Of a stretch of 34,023 bases of DNA, positions 15,895 through 24,457 are shown one piece after another (position 1 is the stretch's first letter; the number at the start of each line of letters is the position of its first letter). A program made the position numbers and the translations under genes. This DNA comes from Acetobacteraceae bacterium (GTDB lineage: Bacteria > Pseudomonadota > Alphaproteobacteria > Acetobacterales > Acetobacteraceae). The notes under the pieces were generated by a model. The model saw only the letters and a list, made by a program, of their open reading frames with translations, ran no database searches and was not told the DNA's origin. The stretch spans positions 1-34,023 of the forward strand of contig JANXMB010000185.1 in NCBI GenBank assembly GCA_025354865.1, written 5' to 3'.

Positions 15895-16862
15895 GTGGCG
15901 GTCCAGGTTTTGACGGCGAAGTTATGGTGCCCTTCGATGTAGCGCACGGTGCCGGATGCGCTGCGCATGACCACGGAATGGGTGATCGCGCCGCCGCCGA
16001 AGCGCTTGATCCCGCGCAGCATCGGGCCGGATGTCACGCCGGTCGCGCAGAACATCACATCGCCCTTGGCCATGTCCTCGCAGGTGAACACCCGGCGCGG
16101 ATCGGCGTGCCCCATCGATCGCACCCGAGCGATCTGCGAGTCGTCCTCGTACATCAGGCGGCCTTGGATTTGCCCGCCGACGCAGCGCAGCGCCGCCGCC
16201 GCCAGAACCCCTTCCGGCGCGCCGCCGGAGCCGAGATAGATGTCGATCGGCGAATCCGGCATCGTGGTGGCGATCACCCCAGCCACGTCGCCGTCGGAGA
16301 TCAGCATGATCCGCGCCCCGGCTTCGCGGCATTTGGCGATGATTTCGGCATGGCGATCGCGGTCCAGGATGCAGGCCACGAGGTCCGACACATCGCATTT
16401 CTTGGCGCGGGCGAGGCTGCGCAGATTGTCCCCGACCGAGGAATCGAGGTCCACCACACCCGCCGGCAAGCCGCCGCCGACCGCGATTTTATCCATATAG
16501 ATATCGGGCGCATGCAGGAAATTGCCGCGCTCGGCCAAGGCCACGGTGGCGATGGCGGAGGGGCCGCCCTTGGCGGTCAGGGTGGTGCCTTCCAGCGGAT
16601 CGACGGCGATATCCATGGCCGGTCCGCCGGCCCCCACTTTTTCGCCGATGAACAGCATCGGGGCCTCATCCATTTCGCCTTCGCCGATGACCACGGTGCC
16701 ATCGATATCCACCGCGTCGAACGCCTTGCGCATGGCTTCCACCGCCGCGCCATCGGCATCGTTCTTCTTACCCAGGCCGATCCAGCGGGACGCGGCAAGC
16801 GCCGCAGCTTCGGTGACCCGCACCAGTTCGAGGGCGAGGTTGCGGTCGGTAGCGGTCGGCAT
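15891..16862 (-). CDS. glpX: Class II fructose-1,6-bisphosphatase GlpX
   Basis: This 323-residue enzyme removes the 1-phosphate of fructose 1,6-bisphosphate in gluconeogenesis (and may act on sedoheptulose 1,7-bisphosphate). Family motifs are clear: GEGEMDEAPML at residues 60-70, AVDPLEGTTL at 86-95 with the metal-binding D88 and E91, and later the conserved SDGDVAGVI, GSGGAPEGVLAAAAL and ATGVTSGPML. The ATG at 16862 has AAGGAA upstream. recJ follows with a 4-nt overlap. Upstream lie 221 non-coding bases shared with the divergent fusion gene, which must contain both promoters; no clear operator was seen there. Confidence 0.96.
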   Translation of the reverse strand: MPTATDRNLALELVRVTEAAALAASRWIGLGKKNDADGAAVEAMRKAFDAVDIDGTVVIGEGEMDEAPMLFIGEKVGAGGPAMDIAVDPLEGTTLTAKGGPSAIATVALAERGNFLHAPDIYMDKIAVGGGLPAGVVDLDSSVGDNLRSLARAKKCDVSDLVACILDRDRHAEIIAKCREAGARIMLISDGDVAGVIATTMPDSPIDIYLGSGGAPEGVLAAAALRCVGGQIQGRLMYEDDSQIARVRSMGHADPRRVFTCEDMAKGDVMFCATGVTSGPMLRGIKRFGGGAITHSVVMRSASGTVRYIEGHHNFAVKTWTAT

Positions 16863-17083
16863 GGGCGGTTCCTTCGGCTTGATCGGTCGATTGTTCGAAC
16901 GACCTTAACACGGCTTGGCGCCGGGGCGGAGAGCCGAATCGTCGCGCGCCGCGCGCGCGCCTGTATATCGAGCCACCGCGCGCCCACCGACATCCGTTGG
17001 CAAAATCCCGTCGGGGTTGACTCCGCCCGCCCCGGCTTACACCGTCCGCGACCGTCTTCGCCGCCAAGGACCGCGCACGCATC

Positions 17084-18244
17084 ATGACCCCATCGGACGC
17101 CGCATGGCGGCAAATCGTCTCCGCTTTGCAGGCCTCGGGGCATAAGGCCGGGCTCGCGATTACCGGTGGCGGCAGCGGGGCGATCGGGGCGTTGCTCCGG
17201 GTGCCCGGCGGGTCCCGCCTGCTGGTCGAAGCGCAGGTGCCATACGACGAACAGGCGCTCGCGGCCTATCTCGGCTTCGTGCCGACCCAGGCCAGCAGCG
17301 CCGACACCGCGATCGCCATGGCACACAGCGCCCGCGCCCGAGCCGCAGCCTTCGTGCCGGCCGACAGCAACCCAGTCGGGCTCGGGGCCACGGCAGCGCT
17401 GGTCAGCGACCGGCCGCGCCGGGGGGAGCATCGGTATCACATCGCCTTCGCCAGCGCCGACGGGGTTGCCCATTGCACCGGCGTGTTCGCCAAAGGCCGG
17501 CGCGATCGCGGCGGGGAGGAAGACCTCGTCGCCCATTCGATCGTGCTGTTCATGGCGCGGGCCTGCGGGGTGGATGCGCCCTCGGCCCGCGCTCTGCTCG
17601 ATCCCGACGAATATTACGCCGAAACGACGATGGCCGCCGCTGCGGCGTTCGATCGTCTGGTGGCCGGCACGATCGAGCGCGCAACGGTGCGGCCCGACGG
17701 GCAGGCGCTGCTGTCCGAACCGCCGCCGGCCCTGGTCATGCCCGGGTCCTTCAACCCCATCCACGACGGCCATATCGCCCTTGCTCGGGTCGCCGAGGCT
17801 CTGCGCCGACAGCCGGTGGCCTTCGAAATCTCGGTCGCCAATGTCGATAAGCCGCCGCTGAGCGCAAGTGCGGTGCGGGAGCGGGTGGCACAATTCGCCG
17901 GCAAGGCGACGGTGGAACTGACGCGGGCGCCGACCTTCCTGGAAAAATCGCGCCTGTTCCCGAACGCCACCTTCGTCGTCGGGGCGGACACGGCGGAACG
18001 TCTGGTCGCGCCACGCTATTACGGCGACGACATCGCGCGGATGCATGCAGCGCTGGAGGCGATGCGCCAAGCGGGGAATGCGTTTCTGGTGGCGGTGCGG
18101 GTGGATGCGGCGGGACAAGTGCGGGGCTTGAGCGATATTGCGATCCCCGGTCGGTTTGCCGCTATGTTCAGCGAAATCCCCGAGGAGGCGTTTCGCTTCG
18201 ACACATCCTCCACCGCGATACGGGCGCGCGACCGGGACCGGTAG
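17084..18244 (+). CDS. Fusion of a PncC/CinA-C-like domain and an NMNAT-like nucleotidyltransferase domain
   Basis: This is a 386-residue two-domain protein. Residues about 1-165 resemble the C-terminal amidohydrolase domain of CinA/PncC, which deamidates nicotinamide mononucleotide (the VPYDEQALAAYLGF, DTAIAMAHSAR and GLGATAALV segments). The usual SCTGG active-site motif is replaced by ITGGGSG, so activity is doubtful. Residues about 215-386 are a nucleotidyltransferase with PGSFNPIHDGH at 220-230 (HxGH, H227/H230), VVGADT and a C-terminal SSTAIR (375-380), the pattern of NadD/NMNAT enzymes. The combination suggests NAD salvage or sensing. efp lies 113 bp downstream and is functionally unrelated. 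The domain calls are fairly firm; the substrate is unknown. Confidence 0.75.
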   Translation: MTPSDAAWRQIVSALQASGHKAGLAITGGGSGAIGALLRVPGGSRLLVEAQVPYDEQALAAYLGFVPTQASSADTAIAMAHSARARAAAFVPADSNPVGLGATAALVSDRPRRGEHRYHIAFASADGVAHCTGVFAKGRRDRGGEEDLVAHSIVLFMARACGVDAPSARALLDPDEYYAETTMAAAAAFDRLVAGTIERATVRPDGQALLSEPPPALVMPGSFNPIHDGHIALARVAEALRRQPVAFEISVANVDKPPLSASAVRERVAQFAGKATVELTRAPTFLEKSRLFPNATFVVGADTAERLVAPRYYGDDIARMHAALEAMRQAGNAFLVAVRVDAAGQVRGLSDIAIPGRFAAMFSEIPEEAFRFDTSSTAIRARDRDR

Positions 18245-18357
18245 CCCTGACGTCGTTCGAAGCAGGTTTGCGCTGTCGCGCGACGGTCATGCTTGCCGAT
18301 GCCGCCCCTCCGGTCTAGAAGCCCGCACCATTTCCCATCGCGAGAACGAGCGTACCC

Positions 18358-18924
18358 ATGAAACAACAGGCCAACCTGATCCGCGCCGGCCAGGTGATCG
18401 AGCACGACGGCAACCGCTGGACGGTGCTGAAGCAGCAGATCATCAGCCCCGGCAAAGGCGGCGCCTTCATCCAGGTGGAGATGCGCAACCTTAAAACCGG
18501 TAACAAAACCAACGAACGTTGGCGCACCGCCGACACCGTCGAACGGCTGACGACGGACAACAAGGAATACACCTTCTCCTACATGGACGGCACCAATCTG
18601 GTGCTGATGGATCCGGAGACGTTCGAAGAACTGCACGTCGCCGCCGATCTGATGGGCGACGCCGCCCCGTTCCTGCAGGATCAGATGACGCTAGAACTCG
18701 ATCTGGTCGAAGGGGAGCCGGTGGCCATTCACCTTCCCGCCTCCGTCGTGCTGGAAATCGTCGAAGCCGATCCGGTAGTCAAAGGTCAGACCGCCGCTTC
18801 GTCCTACAAGCCCGCTTTGCTGTCGAACGGTGTGAAGACGCTGGTGCCGCCCTTCATCGAAACCGGGGAACGCATCGTGGTCCGCACCGAGGACGGCAGC
18901 TACGTGGAACGTGCCAAGAACTGA
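18358..18924 (+). CDS. efp: Translation elongation factor P
   Basis: This 188-residue protein has the three beta-barrel domains of EF-P (KOW-like N-terminal domain, then two OB folds). It binds between the P and E sites of the ribosome and relieves stalling at proline runs. The modified loop reads SPGKGGAF with K33 at its tip, which points to lysine-type (EpmA-like) rather than arginine rhamnosylation chemistry. No modification enzyme is encoded nearby. The C-terminus GERIVVRTEDGSYVERAK is canonical. The ATG has only a weak purine-rich site upstream. A repeat array that includes a hairpin followed by a T-run starts 46 bp after the stop. Confidence 0.97.
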   Translation: MKQQANLIRAGQVIEHDGNRWTVLKQQIISPGKGGAFIQVEMRNLKTGNKTNERWRTADTVERLTTDNKEYTFSYMDGTNLVLMDPETFEELHVAADLMGDAAPFLQDQMTLELDLVEGEPVAIHLPASVVLEIVEADPVVKGQTAASSYKPALLSNGVKTLVPPFIETGERIVVRTEDGSYVERAKN

Positions 18925-18970
18925 GCCGAAACCGCGTCATGGCCGACCCGGGGGCCGCCATGGTGTTTCG

Positions 18971-19159
18971 ATACCAGCCGACCGAACCTCTGACTCTCAT
19001 GCAAGCGGTCGGTCGGCTGGTATCCTCTCGATTTCGCGCCCAGCCGCCACGCCAACCCTGCGCGCATACCGGTCGGCCGTTCGGCCAACCGGTATCTTTT
19101 TGCTTTCGCGCCCAGCCGCCACGCCAACCCTGCGCGCATACCGGTCGCCCGACCGGTAT
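18971..19159. repeat. Palindromic repeat array, copy A (three hairpins, two 44-bp core units)
   Basis: Three inverted repeats alternate with two identical 44-bp cores. Hairpin 1 (18971-19023, 53 bp) has perfect 15-bp arms starting ATACCAGCCGACC. Core units lie at 19032-19075 and 19104-19147, 72 bp apart. Hairpin 2 is 19066-19095 (ATACCGGT, one mismatch, GGCCG). Hairpin 3 is 19138-19147 paired with 19150-19159 (ATACCGGTCG arms, 2-nt loop). The 53-bp unit and one core recur inverted near 32,852-32,956. This is a REP/BIME-like dispersed repeat between efp and suhB, ending just before the suhB ribosome site. Confidence 0.9.
19066..19101 (+). terminator. Probable Rho-independent terminator downstream of efp
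   Basis: Arms ATACCGGT-C-GGCCG (19066-19079) and CGGCC-A-ACCGGTAT (19082-19095) form a stem with one mismatch and a 2-nt loop, followed directly by CTTTTT (19096-19101). It belongs to the repeat array and would end efp transcripts before suhB. Confidence 0.55.
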
Positions 19160-19191
19160 TTCAGTGCCGCACGCTTGCAAGGACCTCAATC

Positions 19192-20025
19192 ATGGCGTTC
19201 CGCCTGTCCCCGCATCTGACCGTCATGGCCAACGCCGCGCAGAAGGCCTCCAAACGCCTGCTGCGCGACTTTGCCGAGGTCGAACAACTCCAGGTCAGCA
19301 TCAAAGGCCCGTCCGATTTCGTGTCGCAGGCCGATCTGCGCGCCGAACAGACCCTGCGCGAGGAACTCAATAAAGCGCGGCCCGGCTATGCCTTCCTGAT
19401 GGAGGAATCGGGCGAATCCGGCTCCCCCAACTGGGCTTGGCGCTGGGTGGTGGATCCGTTGGACGGCACGACCAATTTCTTGCACGGCATTCCGCATTGG
19501 TGCATCAGCCTCGCGCTGGAACGCCGCCTGCCCGACGGCACCTCGGAAATCGCGTGCGGCCTGATCTACGCCCCCACGACGGACGAAATGTTCTGGGCCG
19601 AAAAAGGCACCGGCGCCTTCGTCAACGAACGCCGCATGCGGGTGTCCGCAAGGCGCGAGATGTCGGAAAGCGTGTTCGCAACCGGCATTCCCTTCGGCGC
19701 CGTGTCGATGCCGCGACGGCAGGCGTTCAGCCGCACCCTGGCCGCAATCATGCCGCAGGTCGCCGGCGTCCGCCGCTTCGGTTCCGCCGCACTGGATCTG
19801 GCCTGGGTCGCGGCCGGTCGGTACGAGGGCTACTGGGAACTCGGCATCAAGCCCTGGGATATCGCGGCGGGCATGCTGATGGTGCGCGAAGCCGGCGGCT
19901 ACGCGACCGATGTCGGCGACGGCGATCCCCGCGACACCGCCGCGATCGTGGCGGCGAACCCGCACATGCACCCGAAACTGCGCCGGATCGTGATCGACGG
20001 CACCACCCCGCCACCCCGCGCCTGA
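19192..20025 (+). CDS. suhB: Inositol monophosphatase family protein SuhB
   Basis: This 277-residue magnesium-dependent phosphatase carries all family motifs: KGPSDFVSQADLRAE, EESGE at residues 71-75, WVVDPLDGTTNFLHG with metal ligands D88 and D91, and IKPWDIAAGMLMVREAGG near the C-terminus. It hydrolyses inositol-1-phosphate and related sugars; in enterobacteria SuhB also joins the rRNA antitermination complex. The start has AAGGA 8 nt upstream, immediately after the repeat array. The C-terminal tail is short and proline-rich. Specific physiological role here is not shown by context. Confidence 0.93.
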   Translation: MAFRLSPHLTVMANAAQKASKRLLRDFAEVEQLQVSIKGPSDFVSQADLRAEQTLREELNKARPGYAFLMEESGESGSPNWAWRWVVDPLDGTTNFLHGIPHWCISLALERRLPDGTSEIACGLIYAPTTDEMFWAEKGTGAFVNERRMRVSARREMSESVFATGIPFGAVSMPRRQAFSRTLAAIMPQVAGVRRFGSAALDLAWVAAGRYEGYWELGIKPWDIAAGMLMVREAGGYATDVGDGDPRDTAAIVAANPHMHPKLRRIVIDGTTPPPRA

Positions 20026-20054
20026 ACCAGCCGCCCGATCCCGATGCGAACGGA

Positions 20055-20167
20055 TCGCGATCTAAAGCACGATGACCGAAGGTGGAATCACCGAAGGTCT
20101 GAATCGCGCGAACAAGCAATAGGTTAGATCGCGAGACATGAGCGAGAGCGAACGCTTCGCGATCTAA
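20055..20167. repeat. Three copies of TCGCGATCTAA in alternating orientation
   Basis: TCGCGATCTAA occurs at 20055-20065 and 20157-20167, and its exact complement TTAGATCGCGA at 20124-20134. Either outer copy can pair with the middle one, so two mutually exclusive stems are possible. A second direct repeat, ACCGAAGGT followed by GAATC, lies between (about 20077-20106). The structure fills the gap between suhB and the next small gene. Confidence 0.75.
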
Positions 20168-20218
20168 TACCCGATAATCGTGTTGCTATGTAGAACAAAA
20201 TATGAACATACTTCGGTC

Positions 20219-20425
20219 ATGCCCGAACCGAACCCAACACGCGCCGTCACGGAAGACGAACTGATCGAATCCCTCGCCTTCGCCCTGCGCTACGAAGGGC
20301 GCAAGCGGGTGCATCACGCCGACGATACCATGGCACGCATTACCGCCGAACGGCTGGTGCGGCACCTCCGCGGTTCGGGGTTTACGGTGGTGAAGGACCC
20401 CGATGCCCGCGCGCCCAGCACCTGA
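20219..20425 (+). CDS. Small conserved alphaproteobacterial protein
   Basis: The protein has 68 residues from ATG 20219; an in-frame ATG 39 nt upstream gives an unlikely N-terminus (MLLCRTKYEHTSV). The core LAFALRYEGRKRVHHADDTMARITAERLVRHLRGSGFTVVK resembles short uncharacterised proteins I recall from Acetobacteraceae and related groups. It is mostly alpha-helical and basic in the middle, and no known domain is apparent. It ends 27 bp before dnaE2 and may be co-transcribed with it. Function is unknown. Confidence 0.7.
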   Translation: MPEPNPTRAVTEDELIESLAFALRYEGRKRVHHADDTMARITAERLVRHLRGSGFTVVKDPDARAPST

Positions 20426-20452
20426 TCGGGCCGGTCAGGCAGGGTAACCGCG

Positions 20453-23400
20453 ATGTATGTCGAATTGCAGGTCACCACTAACTTCTCCTTCCTGCGCGGC
20501 GCATCCGGCGTGGACGAGCTTTTCGCCCAGGCCGCCATGCTCGGCTTCAAGGCCATGGCGATCGTCGATCGCAACAGCGTGGCCGGGATCGTGCGGGCGC
20601 ATCTGCGCGCGCGGGATGCCGGGGTACGAGCGATCCTCGGCTGCCGGCTGGATTTGGCCGACGCGCCGCCGATCCTGGTCTATCCGATGGACCGCGCGGG
20701 CTGGTCGGGGCTGTGCCGGTTGCTGACATTGGGCAAGGGGCGGGCCGGCAAGGGCGGGTGCACGCTGTATTGGGCGGATGTGGCGGCGCAGGCACAGGGG
20801 CTGGTGGCGGTGCTGTGCGATCTGCCGCCCGAGGCAACGGAACCGCCAACCGCCCCCGGCCGGGTTGCTTTCGACCTCGCCCGGTTCCGCACCGCCTTCC
20901 CCGATCGCGGCTACATCGCGCTGACCCTGCGCCGCCGCCCCAACGACGCGATCCGCCTGCGGCAAACCGCCGATCGCGCCCAACGCGCGAAAATCCCCAC
21001 CGTCGCGACCGGCGATGTGCTGTACCACACCCCCGAACGGCGCATTCTCCAGGATGTGCTGACCTGCATTCGGGAAAACACCGCGATCGATCGCATCGGC
21101 TTTCGGCGCGAACGCTCCGCCGATCGCGCCCTGAAGCCGCCAGCCGAGATGGCGCGTCTGTTCGCCGCCTACCCCGAGGCCCTGGCCCGTTCGATGGAAA
21201 TTGCCGATCGGTGCCGGTTCTCGCTGGACGAACTGCGCTACCAGTATCCGCACGAGGTCCGCTTTCCCGGATTGACCGCGCAACAGACGCTGGAACGGCT
21301 GACCTGGGACGGCGCGGCGAAACGCTATGGGGATTCGGTGCCGGACACCGTCGTCGCCCAGCTCCGGCACGAGCTGCGGCTGATCGACGAACTCGCCTAC
21401 GCCCCCTATTTCCTCACCGTCGACAGCATCGTCCAATTCGCTCGTTCCCGCCACATCCTGTGCCAAGGGCGCGGCTCCGCGGCCAATTCCGCTGTCTGCT
21501 ACGTGCTGGGGATCACCTCGATCGACCCCACCCGGTCCGGCCTGTTGTTCGAGCGTTTCATCAGCGCCGCGCGCAAGGAACCGCCCGACATCGACGTCGA
21601 TTTCGAGCACGAGCGCCGGGAAGAAGTCATCCAATGGATCTACGACACATACGGCCGCGCGCGGTCGGCGCTGTGTGCGACCGTCATCCGCTATCGCGGC
21701 CGGGGGGCGGTACGCGATGTCGGCAAGGCGTTGGGCCTGCCCGAGGACGTCACCGCCGCGCTGGCCGGGCAGATGTCGCATTGGGGCGATCGCGACGATC
21801 TGTCCGAACTGCACTTCAACCAGGACGATCGGCGGTTGCGGCTGACGATGGACCTCGCACGCACGCTGATCGGGTTTCCTCGGCATCTCTCGCAGCATCC
21901 CGGCGGCTTCGTGCTGACGCAGGACCGGCTGGACGATCTGGTGCCGATCGAGCCCGCCAGCATGGCGAACCGCCAGACCATCGAGTGGGACAAGGACGAC
22001 ATCGACGCCCTCCGCTTCATGAAAGTCGATGTCCTAGGCCTCGGCATGCTCGGCTGCATGCGCCGGGGGTTCGATCTGCTGAGGCAGCACCGGGGCGTGA
22101 ACATCGACCTCGCCGGGGTGCCGCCCGAGGACCCCGCGACCTATGCCATGATCCGCAAAGCCGACACGATCGGCACGTTCCAGATCGAATCCCGCGCCCA
22201 GATGTCGATGCTGCCGCGGCTGAAACCGCGCACCTTCTACGACATCGTCATCCAGGTCGTGATCGTCCGCCCCGGCCCGATCCAGGGCGACATGGTGCAC
22301 CCCTATCTGCGCCGCCGCGAAGGGTTGGAACAGGTCGATTACCCCACCCCCGAACTGCGCCGCGTCTTGGAAAAAACCCTGGGCGTGCCGCTGTTCCAGG
22401 AGCAGGCGATGCAGATCGCGATCGTCTGCGCCGGCTTCACCCCCGATGAGGCCGACGCCCTGCGCCGCAGCATGGCAACGTTCAAATTCACCGGCGGCGT
22501 GCACCATTTCCACGACAAAATGATCGCGGGGATGCGCGAGCGCGGCTACACGGCGGACTTCGCCGAACGCACCTTCTCCCAGATCGAGGGGTTCGGCAGC
22601 TACGGCTTCCCCGAAAGCCACGCGGCCAGCTTCGCGCTGATCGCCTATGCCTCGGCCTGGTTGAAATGCCACCACCCCGACGTGTTCTGCTGCGCCCTGC
22701 TGAACGCCCAGCCGATGGGGTTCTACGCGCCGGCCCAGATCGTGCGCGATGCCCGCCTGCATGGGGTGGAGGTGCGGCCGGTCTGCGTCAATGCCTCGGC
22801 CTGGGATTGCACCCTGGAACCCTGCGCCGGGCGCTATCTGGCGGTGCGCATGGGGTTGCGGATGGCGAAGGGGTTGCATAGCGGGGATGCCGATACGATC
22901 GTCGCCCGGCGCGGCACGCGGGCCTATCGGTCGATCGAGGACGTGCACCGCCGCACCGGCGTGCGGGTCTCCAGCTTGGAGAAACTGGCAGAGGCCGACG
23001 CTTTCCGCGCGCTTGGGCCGGGTATTGGGGGGATGGGGGGCCTCGCGCGGCGGGATGCGCTCTGGGCCATTCGCGGCCTGTCCGACACGCGCTTACCGCT
23101 GTTCGATGGGCCGTTATTCGATGGGCCTTTGGTCGATGGGCCTCTGGTCGATGGGCCGTTATTCGACGGGTTGGGCGTCGAAGCCGATGCGCCGGTCCCG
23201 CTGGTGCCGATGACGGCCGGCCGCCAGGTCGTGGAAGACTATCGCGCCACCGGCCTCAGCCTCCGCCGCCACCCCGTCGCCTTCCTCCGCTCGGCATTGA
23301 CCCGCCGCAGCATCGTGCGCTGCGCCGATCTGGACACCGCCGCCGACGGCAAGCGGCTGACGGTCGCGGGCATCGTGCTGGTGCGCCAGCGCCCCGGCAG

Positions 23401-23695
23401 TGCGCGCGGGGTGCTGTTCGTCACCCTGGAAGACGAAACCGGGCATGCCAATCTGATCGTCTGGCCGCCCTTGTTCGAGCGGCAGCGGCGGCTGCTGCTG
23501 TCCGCCAGGATGCTGGGGTGCCGAGGCAAATTGCAGCGCGAAAGCGGCGTCGTTCACGTCATCGCCGACGAGTTGACCGATCTATCCGACCTGTTGCAAA
23601 GCGTCGGGGAACAAGAGCTAGAACATTTTCCCGCCCGCGATATCCATGTGCGATCCAGCCGTGGGATCAAGGTTCCAACACGGGATTTCCGATAG
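20453..23695 (+). CDS. dnaE2: Error-prone DNA polymerase DnaE2 (ImuC)
   Basis: This 1080-residue C-family polymerase performs damage-induced translesion synthesis. The N-terminal PHP domain has the DnaE2-type opening ([15 protein letters not shown]) rather than the replicative LHxHSxYS form. The polymerase active site is [12 protein letters not shown] with aspartates D379, D381 and D383, after [25 protein letters not shown], a helix-hairpin-helix region ([20 protein letters not shown]) and a C-terminal OB fold ([15 protein letters not shown]) follow. Residues 883-907 are five tandem copies of a five-residue unit ([10 protein letters not shown]) not expected in the family. The usual partners imuA and imuB are absent from the window. 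The 3' end overlaps the convergent ABC gene by 29 bp. Confidence 0.95.
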   Translation: MYVELQVTTNFSFLRGASGVDELFAQAAMLGFKAMAIVDRNSVAGIVRAHLRARDAGVRAILGCRLDLADAPPILVYPMDRAGWSGLCRLLTLGKGRAGKGGCTLYWADVAAQAQGLVAVLCDLPPEATEPPTAPGRVAFDLARFRTAFPDRGYIALTLRRRPNDAIRLRQTADRAQRAKIPTVATGDVLYHTPERRILQDVLTCIRENTAIDRIGFRRERSADRALKPPAEMARLFAAYPEALARSMEIADRCRFSLDELRYQYPHEVRFPGLTAQQTLERLTWDGAAKRYGDSVPDTVVAQLRHELRLIDELAYAPYFLTVDSIVQFARSRHILCQGRGSAANSAVCYVLGITSIDPTRSGLLFERFISAARKEPPDIDVDFEHERREEVIQWIYDTYGRARSALCATVIRYRGRGAVRDVGKALGLPEDVTAALAGQMSHWGDRDDLSELHFNQDDRRLRLTMDLARTLIGFPRHLSQHPGGFVLTQDRLDDLVPIEPASMANRQTIEWDKDDIDALRFMKVDVLGLGMLGCMRRGFDLLRQHRGVNIDLAGVPPEDPATYAMIRKADTIGTFQIESRAQMSMLPRLKPRTFYDIVIQVVIVRPGPIQGDMVHPYLRRREGLEQVDYPTPELRRVLEKTLGVPLFQEQAMQIAIVCAGFTPDEADALRRSMATFKFTGGVHHFHDKMIAGMRERGYTADFAERTFSQIEGFGSYGFPESHAASFALIAYASAWLKCHHPDVFCCALLNAQPMGFYAPAQIVRDARLHGVEVRPVCVNASAWDCTLEPCAGRYLAVRMGLRMAKGLHSGDADTIVARRGTRAYRSIEDVHRRTGVRVSSLEKLAEADAFRALGPGIGGMGGLARRDALWAIRGLSDTRLPLFDGPLFDGPLVDGPLVDGPLFDGLGVEADAPVPLVPMTAGRQVVEDYRATGLSLRRHPVAFLRSALTRRSIVRCADLDTAADGKRLTVAGIVLVRQRPGSARGVLFVTLEDETGHANLIVWPPLFERQRRLLLSARMLGCRGKLQRESGVVHVIADELTDLSDLLQSVGEQELEHFPARDIHVRSSRGIKVPTRDFR
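23099..23173 (+). repeat. Five 15-bp tandem repeats inside dnaE2
   Basis: Units start at 23099, 23114, 23129, 23144 and 23159. Each encodes (L)(F/V)DG(P/L), with consensus CTGTTCGATGGGCCG and only a few changes between copies. Because the unit is 15 bp, copy-number change keeps the reading frame. It lies between the finger/helix-hairpin-helix part and the OB fold, in a linker. Confidence 0.95.
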
Positions 23696-24455
23696 TCGTG
23701 CCCCCGGCGTCCGCCAGATACAGTGCCAGCACCTCGTCCGCCGGCCCGTCCGCTCGGACAATGCCTTGTTCCAACCAGATCACCCGGGTGCACCAGGTGC
23801 GGACGATTTCCAGCGAATGGGTAGACAGCACCAGGATATCGGCACCGCGCACCAGCTCCTCCAACCGATGGCGGGCTTTTTCCATGAAATTGGCATCGCC
23901 GGCGAGGAACCATTCGTCCATCAGCAGGATTTGCGGCCGGATCGCGGTGGCCAGAGCGAAGCCGAGGCGGACGACCATCCCGGCAGAATAGGTGCGCACG
24001 GGGAGATCGAGGAAATCGCCGAGTTCGGCGAATTCCGCCACTTCCTTTTCCAGACGCGGCAGCACCGCTTTCGGCAGCCCGTTGAACAGGCCGCGCAGCA
24101 TGATGTTCTCCCGCCCGTTCATGTCGATGTTCATGCCGAGGGAGGTATCGAGCAGCGCGTTCAAGCTGCCATGGACGCTGACCCGCCCCATCACCGGCTC
24201 GTAAATCCCGGCGAGGGTGCGCAGCAGGGTGGTCTTGCCCGCGCCGTTGGACCCGACCAGCCCGAGGCGATCACCGGAGCGCAGGGTGAAGCCGACATTG
24301 TTCAAGGCCCGCACCACCGTGCGGTGCTGCTTGTCCTGGCCGAGCCGACCGGTGGCGGCCATGGCGACGGTTTTTTTGAGGCTGCGGGAGCTGCCGTGGT
24401 ACAGCGGGAAGAAAACGGAGACGCCTTCGACCTCGATCTTGGGTTCGATGCTCAT
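23667..24455 (-). CDS. ABC transporter ATP-binding subunit, polysaccharide export type (Wzt/KpsT-like)
   Basis: This 262-residue ATPase starts at ATG 24455. It has Walker [13 protein letters not shown] (68-75), a short-form signature region TYSAGM (155-160), Walker B ILLMDEW (176-182) and a switch histidine in LVLSTHSLE. The N-terminal [17 protein letters not shown] and the replacement of the standard LSGGQ by YSAGM are typical of exporters for O-antigen, capsule or teichoic-type polymers, which lack a C-terminal carbohydrate-binding domain in the KpsT group. Its permease lies 2 nt upstream. The substrate cannot be told; galE lies 3 kb away and no glycosyltransferases are in the window. Confidence 0.92.
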   Translation of the reverse strand: MSIEPKIEVEGVSVFFPLYHGSSRSLKKTVAMAATGRLGQDKQHRTVVRALNNVGFTLRSGDRLGLVGSNGAGKTTLLRTLAGIYEPVMGRVSVHGSLNALLDTSLGMNIDMNGRENIMLRGLFNGLPKAVLPRLEKEVAEFAELGDFLDLPVRTYSAGMVVRLGFALATAIRPQILLMDEWFLAGDANFMEKARHRLEELVRGADILVLSTHSLEIVRTWCTRVIWLEQGIVRADGPADEVLALYLADAGGTTIGNPVLEP

Positions 24456-24457
24456 GG

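Noticed and set aside
16577-18118. 513-codon minus frame opposite the fusion gene
   Set aside because: It is rich in Arg, Gly and His and spans two genes and a promoter region, a GC-rich antisense artefact.
18971-19159. CRISPR-like array
   Set aside because: There are only two core units, the arms are palindromic, and no cas genes or unique spacers of constant length are present.
18519-19373. 284-codon frame containing a repeated CFRAQPPRQPCAHTGRP peptide
   Set aside because: The repeated peptide comes from the DNA repeat array and the frame overlaps efp and suhB, so it is not a protein.
20713-22449. 578-codon frame inside dnaE2
   Set aside because: It is an alternative frame with Arg/Pro-rich composition; the polymerase frame has intact catalytic motifs.
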